From: Lophium mytilinum
Taxonomy: Eukaryota > Ascomycota > Dothideomycetes > Mytilinidiales > Mytilinidiaceae
DNA length: 64,000 bases
NCBI GenBank assembly: GCA_010093605.1
Contig: MU004188.1
Span: forward strand, 1,498,341-1,562,340
Direction of reading: 5' to 3'
The notes below the pieces were generated by a model. It ran no database searches. It was not told the origin of the DNA and worked only from the letters and a program-made list of their open reading frames with translations. This document shows positions 1 through 12,298 of the stretch, piece by piece (positions within the stretch are counted from its first letter, which is position 1; each line of letters begins with the position of its first letter). The translations under genes were made by a program, and so were the position numbers.

Positions 1-1377
1 GTCTCTTACCCACAGCTATATGTTCTTGTCAATATAGACTAGCTGCGTTGTGATGCATGGGTATGCACCGGGGCAGCTATCGTATCTTCACTGCTTCAGT
101 CGTTAATCGGGTCTATCATATATCTACTAACGGAAGCGTTCTTGGGGCACACACATTTCTCGGATGAGCTATCTCCCATCTGAAATGGTCTACACCCTCT
201 TTGAAATGGAAATATAAACTGGTAGGGTTGTAGATGCTCTCCTGAGTCGACATATAATCCTAAATAGATATTGGATATGATTGCCAACCTGCATCTAGAA
301 TCCTACATCTTACATAACGTTACTCTCTGTTTACCCGCATAGTCCAGATGCAGTACCTCCTAGCGGACTGAACAGTGTTGGATTCAGAGTACAGTAGGAT
401 GGTTTCCGTGCCTGCTTAAGGTACAAACTATAAACCAGTCGTCAAAAGACCCTGTGATTCAGACCGACAACTTCAAGTCATTCTCCACACGTCAAGAACC
501 AGACGCTTGAAGTACCTTTGTACAGTGACAGGTCACAAGTCTAGACACACTGCTTCGCCACTGCTGGGGGTTCCCCCGCACGATTTCGACGACGACTCAA
601 GGGTGACGTCGAGGTTCAAGCAGTGCCTCTCGACTATTCTAATTAGCTGCTCAGCAGCCAGGCCACCCCAACAGCGGCGTCGAGTGAGCAAGTTCGCTCC
701 AAGCTAAATTAAGTCTATATACCTAAACTTATAGCCTAGTACTGTATACACGTCCGAACCTGAACAGTAAACCGCGAAGATGCTTTAACTGGACAAAGGC
801 TTCAGAGAATAAAGTCATGCTCGACAGTGCTGAACGTCCACGGTCTCGGATTCGCTAAATTGTAGTAGAGGTCGGCTTGGCTTCTCTTTTCAGCTGATGT
901 ACAGCTCTCTTCAAGCTTTTTGCAACCTTACCGCGTGAAATTGAATAGGCCGATAGTATTGCTGTTTAAATGACAATAGTCTCGCCCCCCCTAAAATAAA
1001 GATACGTACGTTCTCTTCTTAGCTGGACCCCGCAAAGACTCATCCACCGCTAGCCCCTTTCAGGAGTCTCCAATCAAGAACTCAACTATTTCGAGTCTCA
1101 AAGCCTTCTAGCTGCGAAACGTCAAAGGACTCCATTCTCTATCAGGCGCGCAACATCTAGGGGCCATGCTAGACGTATCAGAAACCCTCACTTTGCTCAC
1201 GGCGGGTCCGGTGAGCTACAAAAGCCAAAACCCTTCTCATTCGAATCTAGTAATATCCAACCTTTCCCCAGTGATACAACCTAGCCTACTCCATAAGCCG
1301 CCCAAAAAGCCGGGCAATATAACAAGTACCCCACAAACCCCATGCCTAACACTCTCACCCCTATATACGAAACCTAA
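1..1377. other. Left-edge intergenic sequence
   Basis: No open frame here shows recognisable protein sequence, splice structure or a family motif. The short frames on both strands look like chance. The segment lies beyond the 3' end of DNA2 and probably holds its terminator and flanking spacer. Confidence 0.6.
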
Positions 1378-4300
1378 CTACATAATATCATTCAACACAT
1401 CCCTCAACAGCGGGCGCGACCCCAACAGCCCCCTCCTCCCCACCTTTCCCACATTCCCCGGCGTCTTCAGCCCCTGCGAGCCGCGCTGCGGCCTCGTCTT
1501 CGGATTGCTCGACACCTCTCCCAGCACGCGCCTGCTCGCTTGCGAGGGCGTCTCCGGCTGGCTCAGCGTCCCACTCATCTTCTTCGTCGGGGTCTTCGCT
1601 TTCTTCCTCGGACTCGGCGACGGGCCGCCCTGTCCCCCCGCTCCAAAAGCAAACGGACTGCCGTCAAACGAGTGCCCTTCCAAGCTCTCTTTACTGAGCG
1701 CTTTGACCCACCCCCTCGCCTCACAAATCCCGACCAGCTTGCCGAGTAACTCGTTGGACCGCAATGTTTTCGCGGATCCAATGAGTACCAGCTTCTTCCT
1801 CGCTCGTGTCAGCGCTACATTGATGCGCCTGTAGTCCTTCAGTAAGTCGCCCACGTTATTCGAGTTGTTGCTTCGCACAAACGACACAATGATGACGTCC
1901 TTGTCGCGGCCCTGGTATTTGTCTGCCGTGTCGAGCTCGATTCTGCTGAGCCCGGGGCCGGCGAACCCAGAGCTGCCGAGGCCTTGGGTGGACGCCGTGC
2001 TGTTCGTGCCTTGGAGATTTGTTCGGAGGAGCTTGAGCTGCGAGTTGTAAGGAGACACGACGCCGATGTCGTCAGGGCTGATTCCCGCGGCGAGAAAAGT
2101 GGCGGCGAGCTGGGAGACGATGCGAGCTTCGACGTCGTTGGTGGTGCGTGCACCCTGAGCGCATTCGAGGTCGGTGCCGAGAGCGTCGGTGTCGAGGAAG
2201 AGGACACGGGTGCACGGGTCGAGGGTGCGAGCGATGTGGCAGGATGGCGAGTTCGAGCTAGGACAGATGGCTGAAGGAGACGAGGTCTGGAGAGGGCGAT
2301 GGAGAGATGCTAGTACCCTTGGATTGGGGATGGAAAGGACCTGGCGAGCAACGCTTTGATCTCCGCACTTCATGCGCCCGTCGTATATCAGCTCATTGGA
2401 GAGGCTCATGATATCGGCGCTCATGCGGTACTGGCTATTCAGCGTGGCTACTGCTTCAGGATGGCGCTCGCTCAGTAACCGGAAGAGACTCATGTCAAGC
2501 CCGCCTTCTGCCGCCTGCTTGTTCTTGACCAGTGGTGGAAGTTGAAAGTGGTCGCCAACCAACACAAACGTCTTTGCCATTCGAATCGGACCGAGGCAAA
2601 CTGGAAGTGTGACTTGTGACGCTTCGTCGACGATGCAATAGTCAAAGGTTCGGCGCGAGAAGAGTGGATGAGATATGCTGAGACAGGTAGTTGCAACAAC
2701 TGGAGGCTCCATCCAGCTCCTCTCCAGGGCTTCTAAAGATTCTTGTGGCTCAGCAGCTAGAGTAGCGAAAGAGCGTACGTCAGGATGAACCTTAGATGGT
2801 AGTCCGAGACGCAGAATCCCGATTTTGTTGTGGCGAATCTTGAGAAGGATGTTGTCAACAGCAGAGTGTTGGTAAGATGCCAACAGGACGCTCTTCCCTC
2901 TTGCAACGAGCGATCGAATGATGTGTGCAATGGTCCAAGTTTTACCTGTCCCCGGCATACCTAGTACCAGCGCGTAGTCCTGTGCCGCCATGACCTTCTC
3001 AAGCGCATCCTTTTGGCCAGAGTTGAGTGCAGACTGGCTAGGAAGTAGGTAGGCGCTCGGGCTAGGTTTGAAGACCGGGGCGGCGTCAGCGATGATGAGG
3101 GAGCGGAGATTAGACGCTCGGTAGACACTGTCATCCATGATCTGGATGAGATTGTTACGAACATCAGCCATACCCTTGCTGAACTCGTCTTTATCGAGCC
3201 GAAAAAGGATTGGCTCGGCTTCAGCTTGCTGGGAAGATATGGGGGTTCTCCGCTTTGAGACTTCCATTATTCCAGCGAATACTTGGTTTGATTCGGGATC
3301 AAACCCACGCTGTCTAGTACGAGCATTGTGGAGACGTCTGTCTACACCGACAGTGATGCGGCGTTTTCGGACGTTAGTCACATAGCCATTAGCGAGAGCA
3401 AAATGACCTTTCTCGTCTGAGACGACGATGGCTTCGCCGACGGTCAGCTGCGACTCGGTGAAGGAAAACCCAGGAGGCGGCTTCTGTTTGATGAAAGTGT
3501 AGGTGAAGCGGTTTATCTTCGCTCCGTCTTGCTGCTCGGACTCTGATCCGGGCTCCAGTATGACGTTGGAGAAGCAACGTCCTAGCCTTTCGCGCTCAGT
3601 GCTCAGCATTGTCCAAAGCTCCGACTTGAACCTCATCATATCCGACTCTTCTTTTGTCAAGAGTGTGTCCCATTTCTTCATGAACTCTTGATCGGAAGGA
3701 GTGAGGCCTCGAACTAGCTGATCAAATTTCTCCTTTGATACTTGGTCTAGCAGCTCTCCGTTGCCGTCTTCAACGAGTCTGTGGTAGACGAAACATTTTT
3801 CCTGGGCGTAGCAATTTCGACAGCCGTAGTCCTCTTTGAGCATTGGTGGTAGCCGGTGTCGATCGCGAACGTAGTAAGCAAGCTCGTTGCGTTTCATGAT
3901 TATGTGAATGATATCTCTGCGTACTGCTGAGATGCGTTTAATCACAGATGACTCAAGGTAATAGAGAATCCCGGATGCAATATCGATATCTTCTCACAGT
4001 TAGGCCATGTCTTTGATTGAAGATTGAAGACTTACCGTATCGATCAGAGAGGAGCAAGGTGTACAACATAGTCTGAACCTCGTGCGATATACTAGTAGTC
4101 TTTCCTGTCTTGAGCTCAAGTGGAACAGTCAAGACTCGCTCTCCAGACTGGTCCCTCATCACTACTTGGAGAGTAGCGTCAATGTTACCTTTAAGGCCAA
4201 ATTGAGGCGACACGCCCTTTTCCTCGACATCAAGTAGCTTAGTAATACTCATAATGGCATGTGAACCATTACGATCTTTGATGATGCTATTAGACTAGTA

Positions 4301-6796
4301 ATGAAGTCAACGTCAGGTTCAATAGAAGGTAGGACAGAACTCACTCTCGGCTGAGATCGAACGAATATTTCCGCCCATGATTGTAATTCTGGCAACTTGC
4401 TCCTCAAATGCGCCGTAACGGACTCAAGTGATTCGCCGATGTCTAAAATCGACTCAAATTGCTTTGGTAAGATCTTGCTGATGCGTTCGTAGAGCCATGC
4501 TGTATCCCATCGATTCGCTTTGAGGGCTTCCTGAAAAATCTCGTGAAGGATGTTACCGTAAAGCATAGAAGCACTTGCCCTACTTGTAGCCTTTACCCGG
4601 TCTTGCAATACGGCCTTTCGCGTGCAGTGGAAGGAGTCGCCAACGCTCGTGGCTGAAACGAGATGATCAGGATGGAGAATGAGCATGTTGTTGTCGTCGT
4701 CGACAATACACTGCCCGTCGAGAGAGAATTCACCAATAATATGGACAAAAGACTCCGTCGTGCAAGGCGTACCGAGCCATGACTGCCGAAGAACGACCTT
4801 GTTCTTTACTTTGGTTTTTTCTTCTTCGACCATCAAGACCTATTCTTTGTGAGCGGCGTGCTATACTCTAACAAACGCAGCCTCGTACCTTTTCAGGAAG
4901 CAATAATCCTTTTGGATTATTATATTGGCTCTCATCGACTTTAATAACCAAATAGCGTTGAATCGCTCGCTTGTTTCTTTGACTCTTAAATAACTTAGTT
5001 CGTAGTTTCTCATTACTGGAGCTTATATGTACATACAGGATTCTGGCTCGCTAAACTGCCTGTCAATGCCTGAGTAGCCATTGCCTCTGCCGCTGCGAGT
5101 TGCTCGTCGTCGAAATCATCTCCTCCAAACTCATCGTCAGAAGCGTCGTTGATAGTGATGACCGGTGGCTTCCCCGGGGGTGCAGTGTGATCGTCAGCCA
5201 CACTTTCCTCTGTCTCTTGAGGCATGGCAGGCGGCAAGTCGGGTCTCTTGTCGTAAAGAGATACAACGTTCTCAACGTCGGCGGCAAAGACATCATCATC
5301 ATCCAGTCCAAATTCGTCATCACTGCCAAAAACTTCCCCTTTCGTAGACTCAGAGACAGTGGGAACGTTTGGAGGGTGAAGCTGTTGAGCATCTTCAAAT
5401 GATGTTATACTAGGTGCCATTTGTTGGTTTGTTTGGTCAACAAAGCTCGCCATCTCGATAGCCTCAACCATGTCGAGGTCGATGTCCTCATCGCCGTACT
5501 CTGAGGAATTGGAAGACTTCGGCTGCTCAAAGGCAGTATCCCCATGAGTCTCTCTAGGTGATTGAGCATGTTCAGGGCCGTCTGCCGGCCTTGATGCGAC
5601 CTCAACGACTTCCCGGCGTCCCACGGCCATTCGCTGCAAGGGAGAAGCTGACGGATATGCCTGGAAATCTCCGGAATCGGGTAATGGAGACGAGCTCGAT
5701 GGCATGCTTGACATGTTATGGCGAGGGGGCTTGGCCATGGTCTTCTGAATTCGTTCGACTAGGAGGCCCACCTTGGACAACTTTGACTTTCCATGTAAAG
5801 GACCGTCTGTACTTCGTATTTCAGATACATCTTCTGCACCAGTCTTGTCTTCTTTAAAAGCGCCCTTGGTCCTCCTCCTCTTGGCAGCTGAGGTTGGCCA
5901 TTCCACGCCACAGCTCGCCCACCTCCGGAGGCCGCTCACACTTCCTGCGGTCGCTGAAGAGTGAGGCGATGATTCGTTGATGAGGTTTGCGAATGCGATG
6001 CCCTTGTTCGCCGTTGGCGTGCCTTTGTTATTGCTAGTGTTTACGGTGTAGCGGTTCCACAGGTCGGCAGCTGGATCTGCCTGGGGAGTCTTCAAAGATT
6101 GCTCCATACCCTGCATATCTAAAGGGTCCTTGGCGGGGAAGAAAGCCGATGGTTCGGTCTGTGACGGCGCTGGGGAAGAACTACGTGCGCGTTTCTTACT
6201 GCCCTTCTTATGAGGCGCGGGTGTGACGGTGCTGGAGCTGCTGGGTGACTGAAGGTTCCGCCAGTACAGCTGTTCGTCTGGGGAATTGTTTCGAGCGGTA
6301 GCATGTTTTGAGGCATCTTCCGAATTGCCTACCAGATCTGCCAATGGTAGTCGTGTTGCTGGTGTCGATGGAGGACAGGTCTTAGAGTGGAGAAGCCTCG
6401 GTGTCTCTGTTGTCTTTTGCGATGCCTCTCCTTGTGACTTGGGCATGGCCTCGAGTTCTTCAAAGGCCTCGTCATTCCGATCATTCTCTTTGTCTCCATC
6501 CGCATTCTCGTCCTCCATTGGTGGCACGGCGGGCGCTCCTTCGATGAACTGGTATTTCTTGAGCTTTGTCCTAGACTGGGTGGAGGCAGTAATTGGAGGT
6601 CCCGTCATGGCGTCTGGCTTGTGATTGTTTGCTCGAGAAACATCATTCGCGCTGCGGGTTCGGTTCCATTGAGGGCGTGGTCTGCTCTTGAACACTGTTA
6701 GTATGGCGTTGAGAGTGAGAGTGAGGGTGGGGAAGTGAATGGGCGTACTTTCGGTTTCTGGTCCTGGTCAAAGAAGGACTTCTGGCGGGTTGACAT
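1378..6796 (-). CDS. DNA2: DNA2 ATP-dependent helicase/nuclease
   Basis: This is the replication and repair enzyme that trims long Okazaki flaps and resects DNA ends. I read six exons: 6749-6796, 5037-6686, 4889-4984, 4345-4839, 4036-4294 and 1378-3989. They total 5160 nt, or 1719 residues, normal for a mould Dna2. The first 560 residues are low-complexity. The conserved part starts with QRYLVIKV. Nuclease motifs GLKGNID and LELKTGK lie near residues 802 and 825. The Fe-S cysteines are near 671 and in CRNCYAQEKC near 902. The SF1 helicase has Walker A GMPGTGKT near 1194, DEAS near 1306 and a C-terminal KYQGRDKDVIIVSF motif. Three introns seem to end in AAG. The last of these is well supported because it restores the conserved DIDIASGILYYLE; the first two are less certain. 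Confidence 0.93.
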
Positions 6797-7274
6797 AAGG
6801 ATGATTGTCCCGCTATGTCGGAGAGGGGGGTGGGGAGATGGGGTTGCTGGTTAAAGGTGTGGTGGCCTGGGTGGTGTGGGAAAACGCGAGACGCGTGAAC
6901 TGAACGGAAAAGTCCGTGCATATCGCGAAACCTAGATTCAGCCTTAGGATAGAGCTCTATTCACCGGGCAACATTGGAGCATAGATGCTACAAGGCTCAC
7001 AAGCAAATTCACACACTAATGCATTGTGTTCATCGTAGGTCAATTGCTATCTATCAGTCAGATACCGTTCCGACGTCACCAAAAGAAGCAATTCCGGAGA
7101 AAGGGAAGGTTTGAATTGTTTTTAGTGTTTGCGGAGTAGAAGCTTGGACCGCCGTGCGAGTCCTCCCCATCTAGCCATCCCACCCTGCAGCGTGAAATAC
7201 CTCACATCACTTCCCCCCTCCCAGGCCTCCCTCACCCATCTCCGCTCTCTCACCTCTCAAAGGAAGCTCGCATC
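6797..7274. other. Divergent promoter region, DNA2 / mitochondrial carrier
   Basis: This 478 bp spacer holds the G1/S boxes near DNA2 and a C/T-rich leader (about 7180-7260) just before the carrier start, typical of a fungal 5' UTR. No coding sequence is seen. Confidence 0.6.
6884..6930. promoter_or_regulatory. MCB/SCB-like G1/S boxes upstream of DNA2
   Basis: ACGCGA lies at 6884-6889, a perfect MluI box ACGCGT at 6891-6896, and CGCGAAA (fits the SCB core CRCGAAA) at 6924-6930. All are 88-134 bp upstream of the DNA2 start. In yeasts MBF and SBF bind these motifs and drive replication genes at G1/S. Binding here is inferred. Confidence 0.55.
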
Positions 7275-8509
7275 ATGTCGACCGACAAGCCTCTGCCGTT
7301 CGTCTACCAGTTCGCGGCTGGTGAGTACCTCAATCGCGGCACGAAGTCCGAAGTCAAGCTCACAGTGAATAGGTGCCGTGGCTGGTGTCTCCGAAGTGAG
7401 TAGAGTGGACTGAGAAAGTGCCAAATGATGCTACAGTACAGCTGTTAATCGCCCTCTATGTATAGATTCTGGTTATGTGGGTACTGCTCTGGTCTCCTTG
7501 ACGAATGCGACGCTGACTTGGATATCAAGGTATCCGCTAGATGTGGTCAAGACACGAGTGTAGGCTGCTAGACCATCGCGCCCATGGCCTGAAGACTAAA
7601 GCGCACATAGGCAAATTCAGACTGGCAAGGGCGTCGGTGAAGACAGCTACAATGGCATGGTGGACTGCTTCCGGAAGATCATCAGGAACGAAGGGTGCGA
7701 ACCGCGCGAGAGCCTCCGCTATGCCGAAGCTTATTTTTGATCCTAGGTTTTCGAGACTGTATCGCGGTATCACTGCTCCTATCCTGATGGAAGCTCCGAA
7801 GAGGTGAGACAGCTCTTCGTTCACGGGAGCGAGGTCATGCTCATACAACCATTATAGAGCTACCAAGTTCGCTGCCAATGACGAGTGGGGAAAGTTCTGG
7901 CGCAACCAGTTCGGCGTGGCCAAGATGAACCAATCGCTCTCTATCCTCACGGGCGCATCTGCTGGAGCTACCGAGGCCTTCGTCGTCGTCCCCTTCGAGC
8001 TTGTCAAGATCAGGTTGCAAGATAAGGCGCAAGCGCACAAGTACAATGGCATGATCGACGTCGTGCGCAAGATTGTCACACAGGAAGGCCCATTGGCCAT
8101 GTACCAGGGCCTCGAAAGCACCATGTGGAGGCACGTGCTGTGGAATGCTGGATACTTCGGGTGCATCTTCCAAGTTCGCGCGCTTATTCCGGTCGCGAAG
8201 GACAAGAAGGGACAGGTCTTCAATGACCTTATCTCTGGCGCCGTTGGTGGCACTGTTGGAACAATCATCAACACTCCTATGGATGTTGTGAAGTCGCGTA
8301 TCCAGAACACGGCGAAGATTCCCGGACAGGTGCCCAAGTACAACTGGGCATGGCCAGCCCTGGGCACGGTCATGAAAGAGGAGGGCTTCGGCGCGCTATA
8401 CAAGGGCTTCTTGCCCAAGGTTCTTCGATTGGGCCCTGGTGGCGGTATCCTGTTGGTCGTCTTCACCGGAATGATGGATTTCTTCAGGTCGATACGCGGG
8501 GACAAGTAG
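7275..8509 (+). CDS. ODC1: Mitochondrial 2-oxodicarboxylate carrier (SLC25 family)
   Basis: The protein exchanges 2-oxoadipate and 2-oxoglutarate across the inner mitochondrial membrane, for lysine metabolism and nitrogen assimilation. Seven exons (7275-7320, 7373-7395, 7466-7476, 7530-7559, 7611-7694, 7747-7803, 7858-8509) give exactly 903 nt, 300 residues, the usual carrier length. The three PX[DE]XX[KR] carrier signatures are visible: YPLDVVKTR in repeat 1, PFELVKIRLQ in repeat 2 and TPMDVVKSR in repeat 3. The second of these follows a GASAGATEAFVVV helix. Assignment to the ODC branch rests on overall resemblance (for example ILMEAPKRATKFAAND and MWRHVLWNAGYFG). The citrate and other carboxylate carriers are close relatives. 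The 5' part is cut into very small exons, one of only 11 nt. Confidence 0.88.
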
Positions 8510-8899
8510 AGTTCTTGCATATACGGACTGGGTGCTGTATGTTGGAGACGCTCTTGGTTTGACTGCATTGCACTGTACAATCTGTATTTACGCCTGCAGC
8601 GGAAAATGTAGATTATCAGGCTCACGAATCCTCCCACGTCACACTCAAGCTCGCACAAAACTGTCAAATGAGCATCTAAAGAATCTCTTGATGCTGATAC
8701 TTGCGCGAGTTATCAGGCTCAAAGCTGTCTAATAGTTGTGTAGGTATGGCAAGGCTGAAAACGCCTCGACGCACGCCAAGATTGCTGCGCTGGACTCCGC
8801 CTCACTCAATTCCTCTCAACATACAGCTTTCTCAAACTCCAAACACGCTACCCTAAGTAAATTACTCCATCCACTTCAAAGCTGTCATGAGAGCACACG
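8510..8899. other. Intergenic, carrier 3' end / ubiquitin-like gene promoter
   Basis: This is a spacer between two genes in the same direction. It presumably holds the carrier terminator and the next promoter. I see no further gene. Confidence 0.5.
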
Positions 8900-11625
8900 A
8901 TGCCCGCCTTTGGCTATTCCGTAGGCGACTGCGTTGCCTCTGTCGACCTTCTCGTCCGTATCATCAAAGCACTCCGTGACAGCGGGGGATCGGCTTCCGA
9001 ATTTCAACAGCTGCAAATCGACCTCGAGTTCCTGGGCGCTGTTCTGAATCAACTGAAAATTCTTGACCTTGTTCCATCAGGCACATCCGCAAGTCAGATT
9101 GACACCGCAACGAGATTCGTCCAATCGACCCAAGGCGCTCTTTCAGCCTTGTTAGAGAAAGTCGGCAAATTCAAAGACTCCCTTGCAAAGTCGCCATTGA
9201 GGGGCAAGCTACCGAGTGCATTGAGAAAGGCGCAATGGGCTCTCATGTACTCCAATGATATCGCTAAGCTTCGTCAGAAACTCACGAACAATACCATCAG
9301 CCTCAACCTGTTCCTTGAGACGCAGAGCGTGTGCGTATGAACTTTACCCAACTCGTCTATATCTCTAATATCTCTAATATCTCTATAGTGGTCATAGCAA
9401 GGCCATGGCTTTAGCCTTTACGTCGTCCTAGGGCGTTGCTGCTTCCAACGCAACATCTCAGGCCAACGTACTGCAGCGCGTGGAAGATAACTTGTCTCAA
9501 CTCGATATCACTACGAAGCATTGCATCCAGCAAACTCACTCTAACCAGGAAGTGATAGTATCAGCATTCGAGTTATCGCGAAAAGAAACCTCCGCCCATG
9601 CCGCTTCCCACGCTGCGTCCGCCCGTCGCTTGGAAGATGCAATGTCTGGGCTTACACTAGCTGTCAACGATGGATTTCGTACGTGGGAAGCAGAAAACCA
9701 ACAAGCTTACCACAGTATGACCCGAAACCTTACGGCAGCGGAGGGAACCAACACACGGCATATCACCCAGACGTCCACGGATGAAAACTCTGCAATGGAT
9801 CGCTTTACCGAAGAAGCGAGAAAGCGCGGAGAGAGTTCTCAAGTTTCTTTGGAACTGATCCAGAAAGCTATGCAAAGGCAATCGCTACTGCTAGAAAAAG
9901 TGCAAGATTCCGTTGATGCCGGGCCTTCCAACCTTGAGGCCCTTTGCAGCGATCTACGGGCAGGTATTGCATCTATCAAGGAATTGTCTAGGCACAATCG
10001 ACAAGGCGTTGCCTATTCAGAATCTCCAGCGGCACACGGCATAGACTGCACTGAGTCTTCGATTCAGGAAGACCAGCATCCAGCAAGAGATGAGACCGGT
10101 AGGCAAAGACGGACAGACACTCAACCGAATCGAGTCACTACTTTATTAGGACTGTTGGTAGCAGAAATGTAGGTTAGATTAATCTCATTAGAGAGTACGT
10201 GCTAAAATATTGATAGACTCGAAAGCTGTATAATTGCTCTCTGGGTAGTGTTGTGGTAAGACCGTACCCTTTCTATATTCGGGGCGGCCGAATGACAATT
10301 CGTGGCTAACAACGCCTAGGGCACTACTTCAAAGGACGGTTCTAATTCTCCAAAGAGCTGGAAGGTCCATGGTGCTGTATAGAGCACCTATTTTACAGTA
10401 TGCAGACTGCATACAGTTCTTCGACGCTGTTAACAAGTACCCCCGTATCTTACAATATGAACTGTGCAGAGACTGGGATGTAAGGCCCTAGCTGTGATTC
10501 TTTACCCATTTCAGGACCTTCCAGTAACCTTTGTGGGTAGCTTTTCAACCACATCTTACGACAACAGCTAGTCGACCTCCCGGGATTCGACAAAGTCCGA
10601 AATGGCGAGTATTTTCTACTAGATCTTCGATCAGGGAAGGCCCTCCCAGAAGAGTCATGGGCTTCGTCAATCGTCCCAGGATCTAAAGTCGCAATGTCGA
10701 TGTGGATGAAGGAATGGAGAAGTGCTCCAGGAAGCTGTCCCAGGCCGTCTTGTCAAGCTGTTTTGACGCTGGCTAGAAAGAGACAGACATCTTTCTCACA
10801 ATGGTGGGTTCTTCTTCTACACTCCCTTTATCGCACCATACTAATTCGCCTTAACGCCCTAGCTCTAAATGCTCTCTTGTATTCCATACCAGCGATCGAG
10901 GTCCAGCCGCGCCCAACCAGAAGGCTTATGAAGCTAGGCCAAATTTCGACGCTGAATTCGACTTCGACCTCCGTATGGGATCAAATCCAAATAACATAAA
11001 CGCACGTCAAGATCAGACTGTGAAGGATGTGTTCCGTCGGATACACGTAGCGCCCATGCATCGGCAGCGTCAATTTGATACAACTGGAAGGGTAGCGCAG
11101 CTTGAACGCAGTTTCCGGGGAGCGGTATCGCCATGGAAGTATGTCTATCTTGAGAGAGATAAGCAAATACGTCGCCAAGAGAGAAGAACTCAGGAGATTG
11201 AGTGTTAGTACCGTGCTAGGGTCTTATTCAAAGGGTTAACTAACGATTAACGGGCAGCGGCAAAAGAAGCCCCGGCTCCAGAAGAAGAGGGCGAGCCACA
11301 CCAGAGGCAAGGAAATGACTCTAGATCGCAACGTCCAGCAGAGGGTTCGTTGAACGAAGTAAGTCTCCCGGAAGCGAATGGAAGTCAAGATACTCAGTCA
11401 AAGCCGCCTATGCGAGCTCAATCAAGCGCTCAACACGGGCAGGTTCATCGGCAGGACGCCTATCCCAAAGAAGCACGGGCCGCCAAGTCTTAGTCGAATA
11501 GAGTCTCTACAGATATGTGGGTATGCTGCCAATGCAACCATGGAAACCTTGGCTTCCCCCACCATTGCCCAGTTTGCGGTCATGAAAGTTGTAATGATTG
11601 CCGCGGACCAGGTGAGGTCTTTTAA
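8900..11625 (+). CDS. Fungal ubiquitin-like-domain protein with STAND-type N-terminus and zinc ribbon
   Basis: Eight exons join into 2208 nt, 735 residues: 8900-9334, 9432-10168, 10217-10255, 10320-10479, 10541-10803, 10863-11203, 11258-11358, 11494-11625. Residues 1-145 resemble the helical N-terminal domain found on fungal STAND/NLR-like proteins (FGYSVGDCVASVDLLVRIIKAL). A long helical linker follows, then a hydrophobic stretch (SCIIALWVVLWALLQ). Next is a ubiquitin-like-type domain (DLPGFDKVRNGEYFLLDL ... PEESWASSIVPGSKVAMSMW). After it come CPRPSC and a C-terminal cysteine cluster, WVCCQCNHGN then CPVCGHESCNDC. The family is common in moulds but I know of no established function. A link to self/non-self or stress signalling is inference. 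The last intron is the weakest part: without it a TAG interrupts the frame before the zinc ribbon. Confidence 0.7.
9359..9385 (+). repeat. Three 9-nt tandem repeats inside an intron
   Basis: ATATCTCTA is repeated three times without change, directly followed by TAG, within the first intron (9335-9431) of the ubiquitin-like-domain gene. It creates an extra candidate 3' splice site upstream of the one that keeps the frame. Confidence 0.8.
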
Positions 11626-12298
11626 GCTCTTAGGCTGGGAATAGAAGGGGTAGAGCTTCCAAGACTACTTGAACTTCCCTGATTTGCAATTGGTAGCGGA
11701 ACCTTCGCACGGTATGATCAGCACTGAAAATGTCTCAACTCAACCGATGGTCTTTGAGAAGTAGAAGAGCAATAATGATATACATCTTGGCGCTACCATT
11801 CTTAGTATCGTCAATACTGATAACTCTTCTCCCACCCATTGCGTGGCTTTATAAAGTACATGTATATCCATACATCCGCGTAGCCCCATCGGCAGTCCTG
11901 TTTTTCTAGATGTCTGCCTCCTCACTCACCGCCTTCATCTCTCGGGCTGCGACAGTGAAATCTAATATAGCTCTGTCAAGACCAGTCCCACTGACAGGAC
12001 TCAAGCTTCTAAGGCGAAATAGACGCTAGGTTCCACGAAATTGTTCCTTGTCAGCCTAGCTAAACAACGATGCCTTTCACCCCAGAGCTCTAGTGTCAGA
12101 CCCGTCCAGTAGATCAGAAGATACCACTATTTCCAATTTTGTAGGAGAGCGCATGATCGTATCCACCGTACCTGACACAAGAACTGAAACCCACCAAAGT
12201 CGACCATACGGTCTAATTACTCTTACAACTCATACCCTCTGCGAATCAATTTTATGCAAGTCATACCCTTTCAAACCATCACCCCCATCCTACCTCCC
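11626..12298. other. Convergent intergenic region
   Basis: The segment lies between the 3' ends of the ubiquitin-like gene and the GIY-YIG-like gene. No supported coding sequence is seen; open frames here are short and lack motifs. Confidence 0.5.

Noticed and set aside
1166-1834. A 222-codon open frame on the plus strand
   Set aside because: It is antisense to the 3' end of DNA2, in a Ser/Pro-rich part where the reverse strand is open by composition. No motif and no promoter context.
9480-10172. Gene end at the stop codon 10172
   Set aside because: A GTAGGT donor just before the stop and a chain of good introns lead into the conserved ubiquitin-like domain, so the stop is read as intronic.
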